DNA of 64,000 nt from the NCBI GenBank assembly GCA_022036555.1, contig CM039139.1, forward strand, positions 10,986,262 to 11,050,261, written 5' to 3'. Shown here in pieces: positions 32,369 through 44,104 of this stretch. This DNA is from Microstegium vimineum (lineage: Eukaryota > Streptophyta > Magnoliopsida > Poales > Poaceae). The notes beneath the pieces are model-generated. The model had not been told where the DNA came from. It made no database searches and saw nothing but the letters and a program-made list of their open reading frames with translations. The first letter of the stretch is position 1; each line of letters starts with the position of its first letter. Position numbers and translations under genes: made by a program.

Positions 32369-33663
32369 TGTCGGGTACGAAGGTAAGGGGTACCCTAAAC
32401 CCTTCGATAAATTAACGCTAAACATAGCAACCATTTTTAAGGCAAGGACCAGCCCACTACTCGGTAAGATGCGGCCCGTCAATCGAGGGCCCCCTCTACA
32501 CCAACTGCGGCAACAAGCCACGGGCCGGCTCCACCTCGACGACGGACGAGGGGTCGAACGAACGACCCCCGGCTCCACCTCGACGACGGACGAAGGGTCG
32601 AACGAACGACCCCCGGCTCCACCTCGACGACGGACGAGGGGTCGAACGAACGACCCCCGGCTCCACCTCGATTACGGACGAGGGGTCGAACGAACGACCC
32701 CCCGACCTCTACCTCGACTTCGACCTCTCGAACCCCGTCGGCACCTCGACCTCCCCCTCGACCAAGGGTCAAGCAGACGGCCCTCGGACGAGGGGCTCGA
32801 TTAACCCAACTGCTCCGATATGGGTTAAAGTGAACCCACCTAACGACATGGGCGCCCGCGTCCGCTGTCAAATCCGCCAACTCCCCATCCAGTCCCCGAT
32901 TCCCGTCAACTATGCCGCCACTGTTGCCACTACGCGAGTACGGACTCCAATAGTACCCCTCGGAAAGTGAACAGTGCGACCCTCGACGACGACTTCGGGA
33001 ACGCGACGGAGTCACACAGGGCTCGACCCCCTCCCTCGACCGGGGGCTCGACCCCCTCCTCTTGAACAACTCCGGTACGGAAGCCGTCCCATCCGCCCCG
33101 TCCCGCTTCGGCCATGGGACTCGTGCCCGCCTGCGGACACTGCATGGCGACGACCTCTACTGCCGCCACGACCAAGGACGCCTGAAGGACGGGAAACCCA
33201 TGCCGCAACAGTGCTCAACGCCTCTCTGCCAACACTGTGCCGCGAATACGCCACCCATACTTCTACTGTTAGGACCCTGTACCCTCGGGTCTCCCCTTGG
33301 TCTATAAAAGGGGGACGCCGAGGTAGAGTAAGGGGACTTTTTCCGACTCTTTTCCGACTTCCGAGGACTCTGGAGACCGGCTCCTACTTCTTCGGGAACC
33401 CTAGTCCACACTTCACACTCACACCGCCACTCGATCGACCCCTCAGGTGGCTGACTCCGTGTAACACAGCTTGTACCCCCCCTGTACGAGCACGCTTTGG
33501 GTGCGAGATAATGCAAGTCATCCTCCCCCCGCTGGACGTAGGGCCTTCTTTGCCCGAACCAGGATAAATCTTGTGTCCATTTTGCATCACGTCTGAGAGA
33601 GGGAGCACGCGATATACAAATTTACTCGTTGGTGGTCTTGACCCCCGGGTCATAACACCGACA
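32369..33663 (+). repeat. 3' LTR of the gypsy element (1295 bp)
   Basis: Starts TGTCGGGTACGAAGG, ends CATAACACCGACA. Four 44-bp units (32527-32702) against three in the 5' LTR; TATA box TATAAAAG at 33303-33310. Otherwise colinear with the 5' LTR apart from scattered substitutions and one 1-bp indel. Confidence 0.95.
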
Positions 33664-33668
33664 ATGGC
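33664..33668. repeat. Right target-site duplication of the gypsy element (ATGGC)
   Basis: Exact repeat of 3826-3830. Confidence 0.95.
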
Positions 33669-34083
33669 CTTTTGGTAAACCCCTTTTCTAGCGTTGGAGA
33701 CTATGGAACCCTCGCCCCCTCTCCTAACCCTAACTCTAGTAAACTCTTCCTTTTCCGATGATAGGATCTTCTTCTCCAAGGGCAGCAGGTTAGTTTTCTT
33801 ATCGTTTTGTGTCTACACGAGCAAAGTCCTCTCGAGATGTGTGATCAGTATTAAACATTTCCAAAAAAAAATAATGTAGGTCGTAGTCGTAGTGTGCAGA
33901 GCCAGATGAATCCGCCAAAGAAGGAAAAGTAGGAGGCAATGAACAATTTGTTGAATGATAAAAAATATAGGTTTGTATAATACTTTGTTTTGATTGTAAA
34001 ACAACAGTTTAGCTTTGGTTACTTCTTTATTCGTTCTTTTTTTTGAATTATAATGAAAGTTGATACTATGTACATCTATGAAC

Positions 34084-34087
<4 letters not shown>

Positions 34088-34154
<67 letters not shown>
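34088..34154. repeat. (AT)n microsatellite, 67 bp
   Basis: Uninterrupted alternation of A and T. Likely polymorphic in length. The ORF through it (repeating Ile-Tyr) is an artefact. Confidence 0.97.
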
Positions 34155-34157
<3 letters not shown>

Positions 34158-34631
34158 ATCTACACCTATAAACATCTCTGACAAAACAAACCCAAAAAAA
34201 TATAAATACCTACATGATGTGGCCCCGCCAAGCGTGATGTGTGAAGGAGTGATCTCATCATAGAAGTAGGTGAGATAGAGGATTATAATTAAGAGGCTAG
34301 TTGCAAAATGCACATTCATTCTCCACAGTGGCAAGGGCAATTACCCTAGCGGCCTAGACAGATCAAAGAGGACTCTTGACAAGAGAATCTTATTCTTCTT
34401 TGATGCCAAACCTAAAATAAACTACCGGCCTTTGTAGAGTAGGTCTCCAAATATCTCAACTGACAAATCAATTACAATCTAAATCTTCCCAATTATTCTC
34501 TTTTGCCAAACAATTTGGTTGTGTGATCAAGCACTCGCAGGCATCGTGGTAGATTTTCTTATTGCATTTGTATGTGCGGCCCAGGAGGAGTCCATAACAT
34601 TTCCCTCCCTGCAAAATAGCTCGTCCACGAT

Positions 34632-34877
34632 CTAAAAATTAGAATGAGCAGCGATGAACTCTACCAATGTTTTAAATAATTTGGATGGCTTCCACACATC
34701 AAGTGCATATTCATAAGAAAATGTTTGGACAATAATTTCTCTCATCATGGAAGATAGGAAACAACTCAATAGTTGTTGATCTAGAGATAACCATCTGACA
34801 TAGGTAAGGTTCTCAATTACCACTATGATCTTGTTAGAACTCTCTACATTAATAGTTTCGGCAGGGGATGCAAACAT
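34632..34877 (-). pseudogene. Copia gag relic
   Basis: The minus-strand reading YVRWLSLDQQLLSCFLSSM...VQTFSYEYALDVWK matches the copia gag (UBN2-like) pattern 'W...DQ.LLS.L.SS......V.....A...W'. Flanking frames are broken. Too short and decayed to assign to a lineage. Confidence 0.55.
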
Positions 34878-35177
34878 ACCATTAGGTCTTGTTTGGATGT
34901 AGTCGGATTTGCATCAATTCACATTTGGGAGAATCAAGGCTAGCGACAACATAAAGTTTTGTCACGTCACCTTCTCATAGACAGAGACGGTGAAGTGCAT
35001 CGACGCCAACGAAGAAGATGTTGATGCCATGGAGGTTTGTTGAGAGACCAAGACTCGTCAAAAACTACTCATGAAAGATATAAACACGACCAATAAAGAT
35101 ATCAAGGCATTCGTACTGCTTGTTATAGGACATTGTTTGGATCGAAATTCAAGCTTATGCTTGTTATAGGATAAAGA

Positions 35178-35447
35178 TTAATCCAACAAGCGCAACCTAA
35201 AACATGAAGGAACATAATTCAGTTGTTCATGAAACAACCGAGTGGGAAAAGTAGAGAAACCAATAACTTTACTAGGAGTACGATTTGTAGGATATGTAGC
35301 AATAATAAAAGCTTTAATCCAAAAAAATTTAGAGGCATGGATGCTCGAATCGAGGAGAGAAAAAAACAACTTCGACAATATGTCTACATTTGCATTCAGT
35401 GAAACCATTTTGTTTGTATGCATGAGGGCAAGAAACATGATGATCAA
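35178..35447 (-). pseudogene. Copia integrase relic
   Basis: Minus-strand reading with the blocks SLLDSSIHASKFFWIKAFI and ATYPTNRTPSKVIGFSTF, then LFHEQLNY. This is the copia integrase C-terminal part ('A..P..FW.EA...A.YL.NR.PSK.'). The catalytic region is not recognisable. It lies on the 5' side (minus strand) of the gag relic at 34632, the reverse of copia gene order, so the two are either rearranged or from different insertions. Confidence 0.65.
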
Positions 35448-36393
35448 TACTATCTTTTTGAAAAAAAAGACATTTAACTTTGATATTCACCACCCCAATC
35501 GATGTTCAACATATTGTTAAAATTTAAGAAACATTAGAGTATCTCCAAGAGTTTTCTAAAACTCACACTCTAAATCATCTTTTGGAAAGCCATTTAAAAA
35601 ACGCTCTCTATATCTTTATGTTCTTCAATAGTTTTTCTATATCTTGTACACTCTAGAGAGTCATTTTTATTTTCTATTTCTGACTAGCAAAAATCAGAAA
35701 TATAAGATATCTACATTTGGATAAAATAAAGAAGTTGCTGGGGGCTTTTTTCTCATAAAAAAAACTTTGTTCATAGGCAGGATATAGAGATTCTCTTGGA
35801 TTTGTTTTTAGAACACACAGGGTATATTTCTTAGAAGGTAATTGCATAAAAAATTTCTTAAACCATCAACAAAGCTTACGTAGTATTGAAAATGAACGAT
35901 GGACTTGGTTACAAGCCCCACACATATGAGGAAAACCAATTAGAAAAGGAAAGTGTAAAGATTATCATAATTAGGATATGGTAATTGTCTACTCTTAGCT
36001 TGTTAACAAGCATCCCAAACTGACACCGGTTGACTCACTACAAAATAATACTAAATAATTACCATGAATAACATGATCAATAATGGAAGAAGGATGCTGA
36101 AAACAACAATAAACTTAACAAGAAGTTAAATACACAAAACAAGTTTAAGAAGACGAATATATAGAATTTGCAAATACTAAATACCAAGATCTAATATAAA
36201 AAACAAGATCTCTATGAGAATTCGAGACAAAATCAAATAAATTTACTCTATTATAAACATGTGGAAGACATGTCTGGATTCCTAATTCCTTGCACCAATG
36301 GGGTTTTACTTTTACTTACTCCCTTTATCTATGAGATATATAATTTCATAATATATTTATCTAATTATATATATATACTATTATTTATTTATA

Positions 36394-36649
36394 TACTCTC
36401 TTTGTCTTAAAATAAAATTTATTCTCGTTTTTCAAAAACTTTTTTTAAAAATTTAACCAATTATATATAAAAGAATATTAATATTTATAATACATAATTA
36501 TTAATATTAAATGGGTTATTGAATATATTTTTATAATAAATTTATTTAAAGATATAAGTGTTCGTATTTTTTTCTGAATCTAGTTAAAGTTGAGAAAGTT
36601 TAATATTCGCGCATCGTATAGTAACTTTTATTTTGGGGGCAGAGGAGTA
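36394..36649. mobile_element. Possible Stowaway-like MITE, degenerate
   Basis: Starts TACTCTCTTTGTCTTAAAAT and ends ATTTTGGGGGCAGAGGAGTA; TA on both sides and imperfectly inverted ends. AT-rich interior without ORF. It lies about 190 bp upstream of the Josephin gene start. Confidence 0.5.
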
Positions 36650-36836
36650 TTTAGCTAAATTTTAGACACTTTAACCAGAAAATACACTGGAATTGTACTG
36701 CGTATTTATCTTTATCGCTGCAACGGCGCTGACGCAGGAAAAAACGGGCAGCCGGGGCGGGCGGAGACGCGGAGTGGGGCGCGTAGCAGCCTTCAGGGTT
36801 TGTCCCTGCGTGGCAGCAATCCAGACCCATCGAGGC

Positions 36837-38200
36837 ATGGAGCCGAGAGCCAAATCGGAAGCAAAGCAAGGTGAGGCGGGATCTGGCGCGGGGGAAAGCG
36901 GCAGCAGCAGCGGCAGCGGCAGCGGCAGCACCAAGGTGTATCATGAGAGGCAGAGGCTGCAATTCTGTCTCCTCCATGCTCTCAACAACCTTATGCAGGT
37001 AGATCCTATCTATTTCTAGTATCCCCTTGACTTCATGTTCATGTTCTATCAGCGGGCTGTGCTTATTACTTCCTAGATGTCCTTTGATCCCTGCATATCC
37101 TCTTTAGTTGCCCTTGGTAACTATCGATTTCCAGAGAGGAACTGATTGAGTTGCTTGTTGAAATTGTTAGTAGTTGGGCGTTGTGCTCCACTCCTCTAGT
37201 TTATCTTATATTCATATATGGGTTGAATCGAATCCAGCTGGTCACGGCATGTTTATCGTGCTATTTGGACGCACATTTATGTGTACTGCTCATCCGTTTT
37301 GCACACTTCTTTTCCACCTGCTGGCGAGATTTGCTTGTGAAACATGAATTTATATAAGCCCGGGAGAAACAGATCATGCAGACTCATTGACTCTATTGGT
37401 TATGTGTTAAATTGCAAAGTGCTTCAGAGATTATGTAGGCTGGATTACTGCAAAAGCATGCACAAGTCACAATTCCTCACTATTCACGAAGATTTTGCCT
37501 GCTACCTGGGCGACTGGGACGTTCTTCCAAAAATAAAACAAAAAAAAATACTATTATGATTTACGTGCGTACAAATGGTTTTGCTCTTTTGTTTATATCA
37601 ATATATATATATGTTGTGAGATCATGAATCTCTGAAAACGGCAGTCCATTTATTTTTTTAAGTACTATCTTTGTTACTTTGGTGTGCATATCTATATCTA
37701 ACTTCTGTAGACTAAGTGTGTCAGTTATGTTTTCTGTGGTTCAGGAAAAGGAATGTTTCACTCGTGTTGAGTTGGACGGGATCGCTGGAAATCTTGTTCT
37801 CAATGATCCAAACAAGGGCCAATGGACTCCTCTATCATTCATTTTTAGACCTCACCACAATGTTATAACTGGGAACTATGATGTAAATGTTCTCATCACA
37901 GCATTAGAAGCTAGAAAGAAGAAGGTGGTTTGGCATGATCGTAGGAAAGGGGCATCATCAATCGATCTGAATGCAGAAGCTTTGGTAGGCCTGATGATCA
38001 ATGTACCTATCAGGAGGTTCAGGGGGCTCTGGACTGGCAGGCATTGGGTGGCAATTCGAAGCATTGATGGCGCCTGGTTTAATTTGGACAGTGATCTTTC
38101 TGAACCCAAGCAGTTTAAGGACAAAGAAGACATGATTGGGTTCCTTGACAGTGTGCTCAGTCAAGGTGGAGAACTCATGGTCGTGCTGCAAGACGAATAA
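36837..38200 (+). CDS. Josephin-domain deubiquitinase (Josephin-like protein), 205 aa
   Basis: Cysteine protease of the Machado-Joseph family that removes ubiquitin; probably cytosolic/nuclear. Two exons, 36837-36998 and 37745-38200, joined in phase (CAG|GTAGAT ... TTCAG|GAAAAG), 205 codons plus TAA. Start: the ATG at 36837; the upstream in-frame ATG at 36693 would add a Cys/Arg-rich stretch without family support. After a low-complexity Gly/Ser linker (residues 17-31) comes the Josephin domain from about 34: catalytic Cys44 in QFCLLHALNN, His154 in GRHWVAI, and Asp169 in FNLDSDL. His-to-Asp spacing is 15, as in ataxin-3 (His119-Asn134), with Asp as in Josephins 1/2. No ubiquitin-interacting motifs or polyQ, so it resembles the short Josephin-like proteins of plants (At2g29640 type). 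Intron 746 bp. Confidence 0.92.
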
Positions 38201-39796
38201 CCCTATTGCCCCGAATCTCGAAAGGCTACCAAAATAGCCTCTTCTATGTGCGCCCATACTTTTGAGTTGTCATCTCAATGAGATCACAGGCACCTACAGC
38301 AGACTTGCCCGTATTGGTAAATGGAGGGTTCAGTGTGCAACATATACACTTCATGTGTTTCTGCTGACCCTTTGATTTATTGTTGCGCCCGTCTATGTCA
38401 TATACTGGATTGCCAGCCAGGTGTCTGCAGAGGTAGAACATTAGCTTGATAAATGATGAAAATAGCAAACTTCGATTCTCAGCAAGAATATGCTACTGTG
38501 GAATGTACAGAACTAATTAGGAGGTTGCTTCTGTTGTAGTTATATGCTTTGGAGAAACAAAGTTGCCCTGGCATGCTCCTAGAATTTGTCAGTTCGTTCA
38601 TAAGTACTATTGGATATCAAGATATTTAACATTATCTATAGGCTATACTAGTTGACACCCCTGGAATAAGCAGAGCTATATCCCATCGTCCTTAAATTAT
38701 TACAAAGGATAAAATATATTTAGCTGTAAGATCATTGCTGTTTAACGCCATCATATTGAGTTAGGAAGGTGATGCTATTGAGCTTGTTATGGAGATGCTG
38801 TGGTGATTTAATTACTTTCTTTCCTCGCCACTGCACCGCGCTCAAGCAATTTGATTTCAGTTGGTGAAACAAAATAACCAAAGGAAAAATTGGTGTAGTT
38901 TGCCTATTGTGTTCTTCCAAATTTCAACTTCAGACTCCGAAATGTCAGAGGAAACATGTAATTTGCTATCAACAGTAAGATTTATTTGTACCCTTTCCTT
39001 GCAAAAACCGTCCTACAAAACTGCCAAGGTCTTGTTCGGATGTAGTTAGATAGACAGCAATCCACATATGTTGAAGTTGATTGAGATGAAATTTAGTTAA
39101 TCCACATATGTTGAGGTTGATTGAGATGAAATTTAGTTTGAAGTTTCACTTCAATTCATCCCAACACATGTGTATTGATGTCAAATCGACTAGATTCAAA
39201 CAAGATTGTTACTCTTTCAATACAAGATTAACCTGTAGCTTCAAAACATCACACATAATTAATTGACGGATACATCCATGACGACTCTCTTTTTTGATAG
39301 AGGGAGTATAACATAACTGTACTTCACAACTATTCGTATCCATCACGGAGTATAGCATAACTGTACTTCACAACTATATTCGCGTCCGATCTTTCGCACA
39401 AAAAGAAATTATTCATGTCCAGCCAGTGCCTCAGCGAGCCGGGTTGCGCTGTTACACCTGGGCTGGGTTGCACTTGATTTATATGCACCCGAGCGTCCTA
39501 CATAATTCAGTATTGAAGCCACTGACAGCAACAAGACTCTAACACTGCACATGCGACATGTACTTCGTAATTATTGGAGCATTTGTGTCAAACCTTCTGA
39601 GTTAGCAGATCGGCAATCTTAAGTACTGTCTAATGTACATGAATTGCATACAAGCCGTAGTAAGTCAAACTGTAGACATTTGAATGCAGCTAGCCACACA
39701 AACTCGCAAGCTGTTTGGGTACAATGTCCAAATTCTTTGGTTATAACAGCAACTAGTTGGAGAGGGCAGCGACAGAAGAATCCGTGACAAGGAAGC
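38201..39796. other. Intergenic region between two convergent genes
   Basis: Holds the 3' UTRs of the Josephin gene (plus) and the SQD2-like gene (minus), whose stops face each other about 1.6 kb apart, and a MITE-like element at 39027-39207. No other gene seen; ORFs are short. Confidence 0.6.
39027..39207. mobile_element. MITE-like element with internal 40-bp tandem duplication
   Basis: Left end AGGTCTTGTTCGGATGTAG, right end CTAGATTCAAACAAGATT: loosely inverted. Inside, a 40-bp unit (AATCCACATATGTTGA...) occurs twice in tandem, 39059-39098 and 39099-39138, with one difference. A related start (GGTCTTGTTTGGATGTAG) is seen at 34895. Confidence 0.5.
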
Positions 39797-42700
39797 CTAG
39801 TTAGTTTTGCCCATCTTCTTCCGCCAGTATGATATTGCAGTGCTGTAGTGCTCGTTGCGGATTTTCTTCGAGGCTGCTCTCCAGTCACACTTCTCCATCT
39901 CTTCCCTGGCAGCCTTTCCAATGGTTTCTCTGAGATCTTTTGAATTGAGCAGCTGCTCTATCTTCCTCACACACTCATCGAGATCTCCGGGTGTAAACAA
40001 AAAACTTGTCTTACCCTCCTTGTCCTTGGGTATTATATCAGGTATCCCTCCAGCACGAGCAGCGACGACTGGGACTCCAGAAGCCATGGACTCCAGCACT
40101 ACTTGCCCGAGGGTCTCAGACTCTGAAGGCATTGCAAATACATCTGCACTGGCGTACGCTTGTGAGAGCTCCTCGCCTTGGAGCATTCCAGTAAAAACGG
40201 CAGGCATGCCCATGAACATTTTTTCCAACTCAGCCCTGCATGCCCAGGTAAAACATACAATGTAAATATTTTAATTTTTAAGATCAAAACCCAAACAGAT
40301 GACCAAACACCTAAAGTATAAGTTAGTTATCAATGGTGCTGCTACAACATGTGTAGTGTGGCTGTACTTATCGTGCATTATAACTACTGTACTTCGTATA
40401 CAACTGTCCTGCATTGAACAATTATGGCCTACTGTTGGGGAAAAAAAGGAATTCTCACGCCAACCCATGATTGAAATTATGTCTGTCCACTTGTAACTTA
40501 AAATAAATTGTTTACAGAAGGGTATTTAGCAGGCATGTGACACAGATTAAGTCATTTTGACAGCATGTAAGTACTGATATGTGATTGGCATACATATACA
40601 AATCTCATCAGGTGCGCATCATACTAAAAAATAGCATATAGCTAACAACTGAGGAATGGTGCACCTGTATGGTCCGTCTCCAACAAAGGCAATCCTTGCT
40701 CCTGGGAACCTTTCCATAACCCTGTATTTTGACCAAAGTAAGCAAAACTCCTAATGATATGACAAAAGATACAACCAGCAGACAAGTAGCTCATGAAAGG
40801 TATAACCAAATTGACATGCTTGTTTGGTTAAAAAGCAATATGATATGCCATGTATGCGCTAAACTAAAAGGTCAAGCCACAGTAAACTATGCTGATTTAC
40901 GAAAAGCTAACAACTGGAACAATAGAGTCAAGCAATTTTAAGTTTCAGCAGCAACACGAAAACATGATAGCTCATTAGCTTCTGTAGGAATTATAGCCAA
41001 AAAATGATGGATGAAAATCTATACCATATGGATGCTATGAATAGTCACATTGAGTTAGTTAACTTCAGTTCATGCTGATGAGTGGTTACACTTCCTGTAT
41101 AAAGGCTCACCTTTTCAGAAAATCCAAATTTTTTTCACGTCCAAAACGGCCCACATGTATTACCAATGGTTTTTCTGGTTCACCACCACTAACGGGAAAA
41201 GGAAAAGAAAGTGTGTTAGTCCATGCAAAGTTTCTTAACACTCATGGCATTAAAAATTGAAGCAAGCAGTGATACCTCAATCTGACACGCATTTCATGCC
41301 TCTGATATTTAGTATGAAAGCTTTCAGAGTCTACACCTTTATTCCAAAGCCGTATTCTGTTTGCTGAAGAGGCATGTCAGGTTATGTTTAGCAAGGATAG
41401 AGGGATAAAAAAACTACAAAAACATTAATAATATTGTCCCTACTTAACCTGGTACTACTTTAGCGGTTTCAAAGTCTTCAGCGATAGCTACCGAAGGAAC
41501 TAGAGTAAGATCTGCTGATCTGTGGAGGCATCCTTCGAAACAAAAAGAGATTCAGCACACAGTAATGAAACCATCAAGTTTTTATAGACAACATTTCTTT
41601 TGCTGAGAACAAAATAGGAGTGACAATATTGTGGCTTACTTATAAAACTCCACGTGGGCTCAAGTAACCAATTTAAATTGTATCTCGGTATGTACCTGCA
41701 AGATGTAACAGCACATGAATTTAAAACTGCAAAAGCATTAACAGCCATGATATCAAATGGTAAAGTTTGCAATGGAAAGAAATGATGCAGCCCAGCTGAT
41801 GTGTACGAGGAAATTGAAAATTGTTCAACCATTGTTCTAGCATATCAGAGGCAGAACGTTTGTTTATTGATTTCCTCACACATAAATCTATGTGGGAGGC
41901 AGTGGCGAAACCAGCTTAAAATTCATGGTGGTGCACAGTATTCATAGCCATGTAAAAACGTATCTAATTTCAACTAATTTGTATGTTAAAAATAGGCTAC
42001 ATAGTACTAAATGTATTTTTTCCCTGGTGCCGGTGCACCACCTAAACATAGTGTGGCGTCGCCCCTGGTGGGAGGTCCCTTGTTTTGTATTGCGACAAAC
42101 CTGTACTGGATCTATGTCCACACATGCACTATACCAGCATTGCATTTGAGGTTATATGACCGCATATGATTGGCACAAACAGATTTGCCTCATGGTATCA
42201 CCAGCTCACCACAGGTTCATAATGCCAGCCCAAAACTATTTTTGAGTCTATTTCAGGACACATTTTGTTGAACTGATTTACTGAGAATTCTCCATATCAG
42301 CCAGAATGTTGTTTAGGAAACTCAAGCATTCAATTCTCACTGAAATGAATTTACATGCAGAACATTCTCCAATGTGATATGTACATGTACAACAAGTAAA
42401 TGATCCCTCACCAACATATTCACAAGACTATCAATTAGACAATTAGTATAATCTGAGTGGTCAACTGGCTAGATTTTTTGCACAAAAAGTGGTCAAAACA
42501 TTGTTGACGATTATATGCAAGTACACGGAACTTGAAAATGAAAAGTATTGACCCCACGGGGATCTGTATCCTACAATGATGGCATTTCATTCTATGAAAC
42601 AAATCAGATGCTACACAAACAAGGTATAATTGAACTTTCAGAGCTGATCACTACTTGAAACGTTTGAAAGATCTGTATCTAGTTATATCATACATGCAAA

Positions 42701-44104
42701 CAAACTCATGTTGCGTCAAAAGAATATCATTTTGACAAGAGGGACTCACGCTGGAAGATGTGTGTGATAAGACATCACCATTGGAACTGATATCATCTTT
42801 GCTATAGCAAGAGCGCCGAGAACCTGTAATCACATAAGGTGATAAGCAAGGCGAAAATGTTGGAAGGAATATAATACTTTGGGTATGCATTGATTACCAT
42901 AATTCCAGGTGAGGTCGCATGGATTATGTCCGGCTTGAATTTATTCACCTCAGAAAATATTCTGGGGCTCAATGCCAGCGAGAGTGGAACATTTTGGTAC
43001 AGAGGACATGGGAAACTGAAAAGGAGGGTTTTAGGAAACCGAAATTGCAAAAGGACAAAATATTCCAAAAGTAGATTTTTAATGCTATCCTAAAATTAGA
43101 CAATGAAACAGAACAAAATATCATGAATAATCAATTTCAGTGCGCGATGTGCATGTCTAAACTAGAATGTCAAACGACTACAAAGATCATTTACACCTTG
43201 TCTCTCTTTTGCTTCAACAAGGAAGCAGTAATCTATTTCAAAGTGAATCCAAAAGTGTGCTGTCAGTAAGGTTGTCATTGCTATACATTACTGGTATTCC
43301 TAGAGAGGGTAAAGATAGTCTATTGGGTTGCAGATTACCTCCATGAGCCAATGACCTTTGCTCCATGGAACTCCTCAGGAGCTCCCTTGTGTGTAGTCAC
43401 CACCAATACCTGAACCGAAAAGTGCAGTTGACGTGAACTGTGGGTAGAAATATGGTCATGGAGAAAATCTCATACATAGGGCCTATTTGGATACAAGGGG
43501 TAATCAGTAGCTAGTTAAAAATTAGCTCAAATTAGCTCTAGTGCATCCAAACAGGAGGGCCAATTTTTTAGATAAGTCTGGCTTGAACTAGTTGTTAGCT
43601 AACTCGCTAGCCAACCTTGGCTAATTTGAGCTCATCCAACAGGCCCATATACTAGAGCACTAGACGTGAATTCTAGAATAGTAATATGGTCTTGATTGAA
43701 GAAGCTCCCATACATATACTATAGCACTTTGCTAGACAAGGAAGAACAGAGTGGTTACCTCATCGCCCATCTCTCGTAGATGCTTGATGAAGTTCTGAAA
43801 CCGATTCTTGTAGCCGGAAATGTAACTACAAAACCCGGAAGCCATTGACTTAGAAGTAATCGGTGCTTAGATCAAAGAAACGACAGGTTTGACCAATCAT
43901 CATCTTAGTGGCCCAGTGGCCTACACGCCGATCCGATCTACTCTAATCTGATTAGCATCTGAATGCCTGGGAAGAGAAGGCGGAGACTAACGCAAAGGGC
44001 GACGGCTCGACGAAGAGAGCAATGCGGCGCGGCTTGGAGCTCCACTCGGCGTCCACCTCCTCGGTCTGCAGCAGCGGCACCTGCACCTCCCCTGTCTGCG
44101 ACAT
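39797..44104 (-). CDS. SQD2: SQD2-like sulfoquinovosyltransferase / GT4 glycosyltransferase, 414 aa
   Basis: SQD2 moves sulfoquinovose from UDP-sulfoquinovose to diacylglycerol in the last step of the sulfolipid SQDG, normally at the plastid envelope. Eleven exons, all with GT/AG borders: 44104-43992, 43825-43759, 43409-43339, 43015-42898, 42823-42750, 41695-41640, 41532-41449, 41363-41276, 41188-41111, 40721-40665, 40235-39797; 1245 nt, exactly 415 codons. Blocks: KPRRIALFVEPSPFAYISGY, FPCPLYQNVPLSLALSPRIF, KPDIIHATSPGIM, VMSYHTHLPA, VIHVGRFGREKNL, ARIAFVGDGPYR, and the GT4 signature E-x7-E in SESETLGQVVLES. The ATG at 44104 is the first one after an in-frame TGA, so this protein starts with MSQTGEVQVPLLQTEE and has no plastid transit peptide; Arabidopsis SQD2 is about 100 residues longer. 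The C-terminus stops early at WRKKMGKTN. It may be a cytosolic paralogue. Confidence 0.88.
41888..42090. mobile_element. MITE-like sequence in the large intron of the SQD2-like gene
   Basis: The left part CAGTGGCGAAACCAGC and the right part GTGTGGCGTCGCCCCTGGTG are loosely inverted, a pattern seen in grass hAT/CACTA-derived repeats; GGTGGTGCACAG and GTGCACCACC are also mirrored. Borders not precise. Confidence 0.4.
43479..43646. mobile_element. MITE in intron 2 of the SQD2-like gene
   Basis: Ends GGGCCTATTTGGATACAAGG and GAGCTCATCCAACAGGCCC are imperfect inverted repeats, flanked by ATA on both sides (43476-43478 and 43647-43649), fitting a 3-bp Harbinger-type target. The interior has mirrored 'ttagctcaaattagct' and 'agctaactcgctagcc' blocks. 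Confidence 0.6.

Larger units (their letters stand above)
3831..33663 (+). mobile_element. Ty3-gypsy LTR retrotransposon, Tat-like lineage, with a nested copia element
   Basis: One insertion of 29,833 bp bounded by ATGGC duplications, with LTRs at 3831-5080 and 32369-33663. Plus-strand order is LTR, leader, gag, aspartic protease, RT, [nested copia 9324-23256], RNase H, integrase, tandem repeats, antisense gene (minus), LTR. Without the insert it is about 15.9 kb. The order RT-RNaseH-integrase defines Ty3-gypsy. The large size, the long 3' region rich in repeats and the antisense spliced gene with a gypsy-type transposon domain resemble the Tat/Grande/Retand lineage (family knowledge). gag, pol and the antisense gene all carry frameshifts or stops, so this copy cannot encode its own proteins. 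By eye the LTRs differ at roughly 20-25 sites plus one repeat unit. Confidence 0.93.
33669..36836. other. AT-rich intergenic region with decayed repeats
   Basis: No intact gene. Contains an (AT)n run, copia-derived relics (34632-34877, 35178-35447) and a possible MITE (36394-36649). 35450-36390 shows nothing I can name. Confidence 0.6.

Noticed and set aside
33718..33735. Telomere-like CCTAACCCTAACTC
   Set aside because: Only about two units, next to the gypsy insertion; too short to be an interstitial telomere.
34030..34340. 175-codon ORF with an Ile-Tyr run
   Set aside because: Translation of the (AT)n microsatellite and AT-rich flanks.
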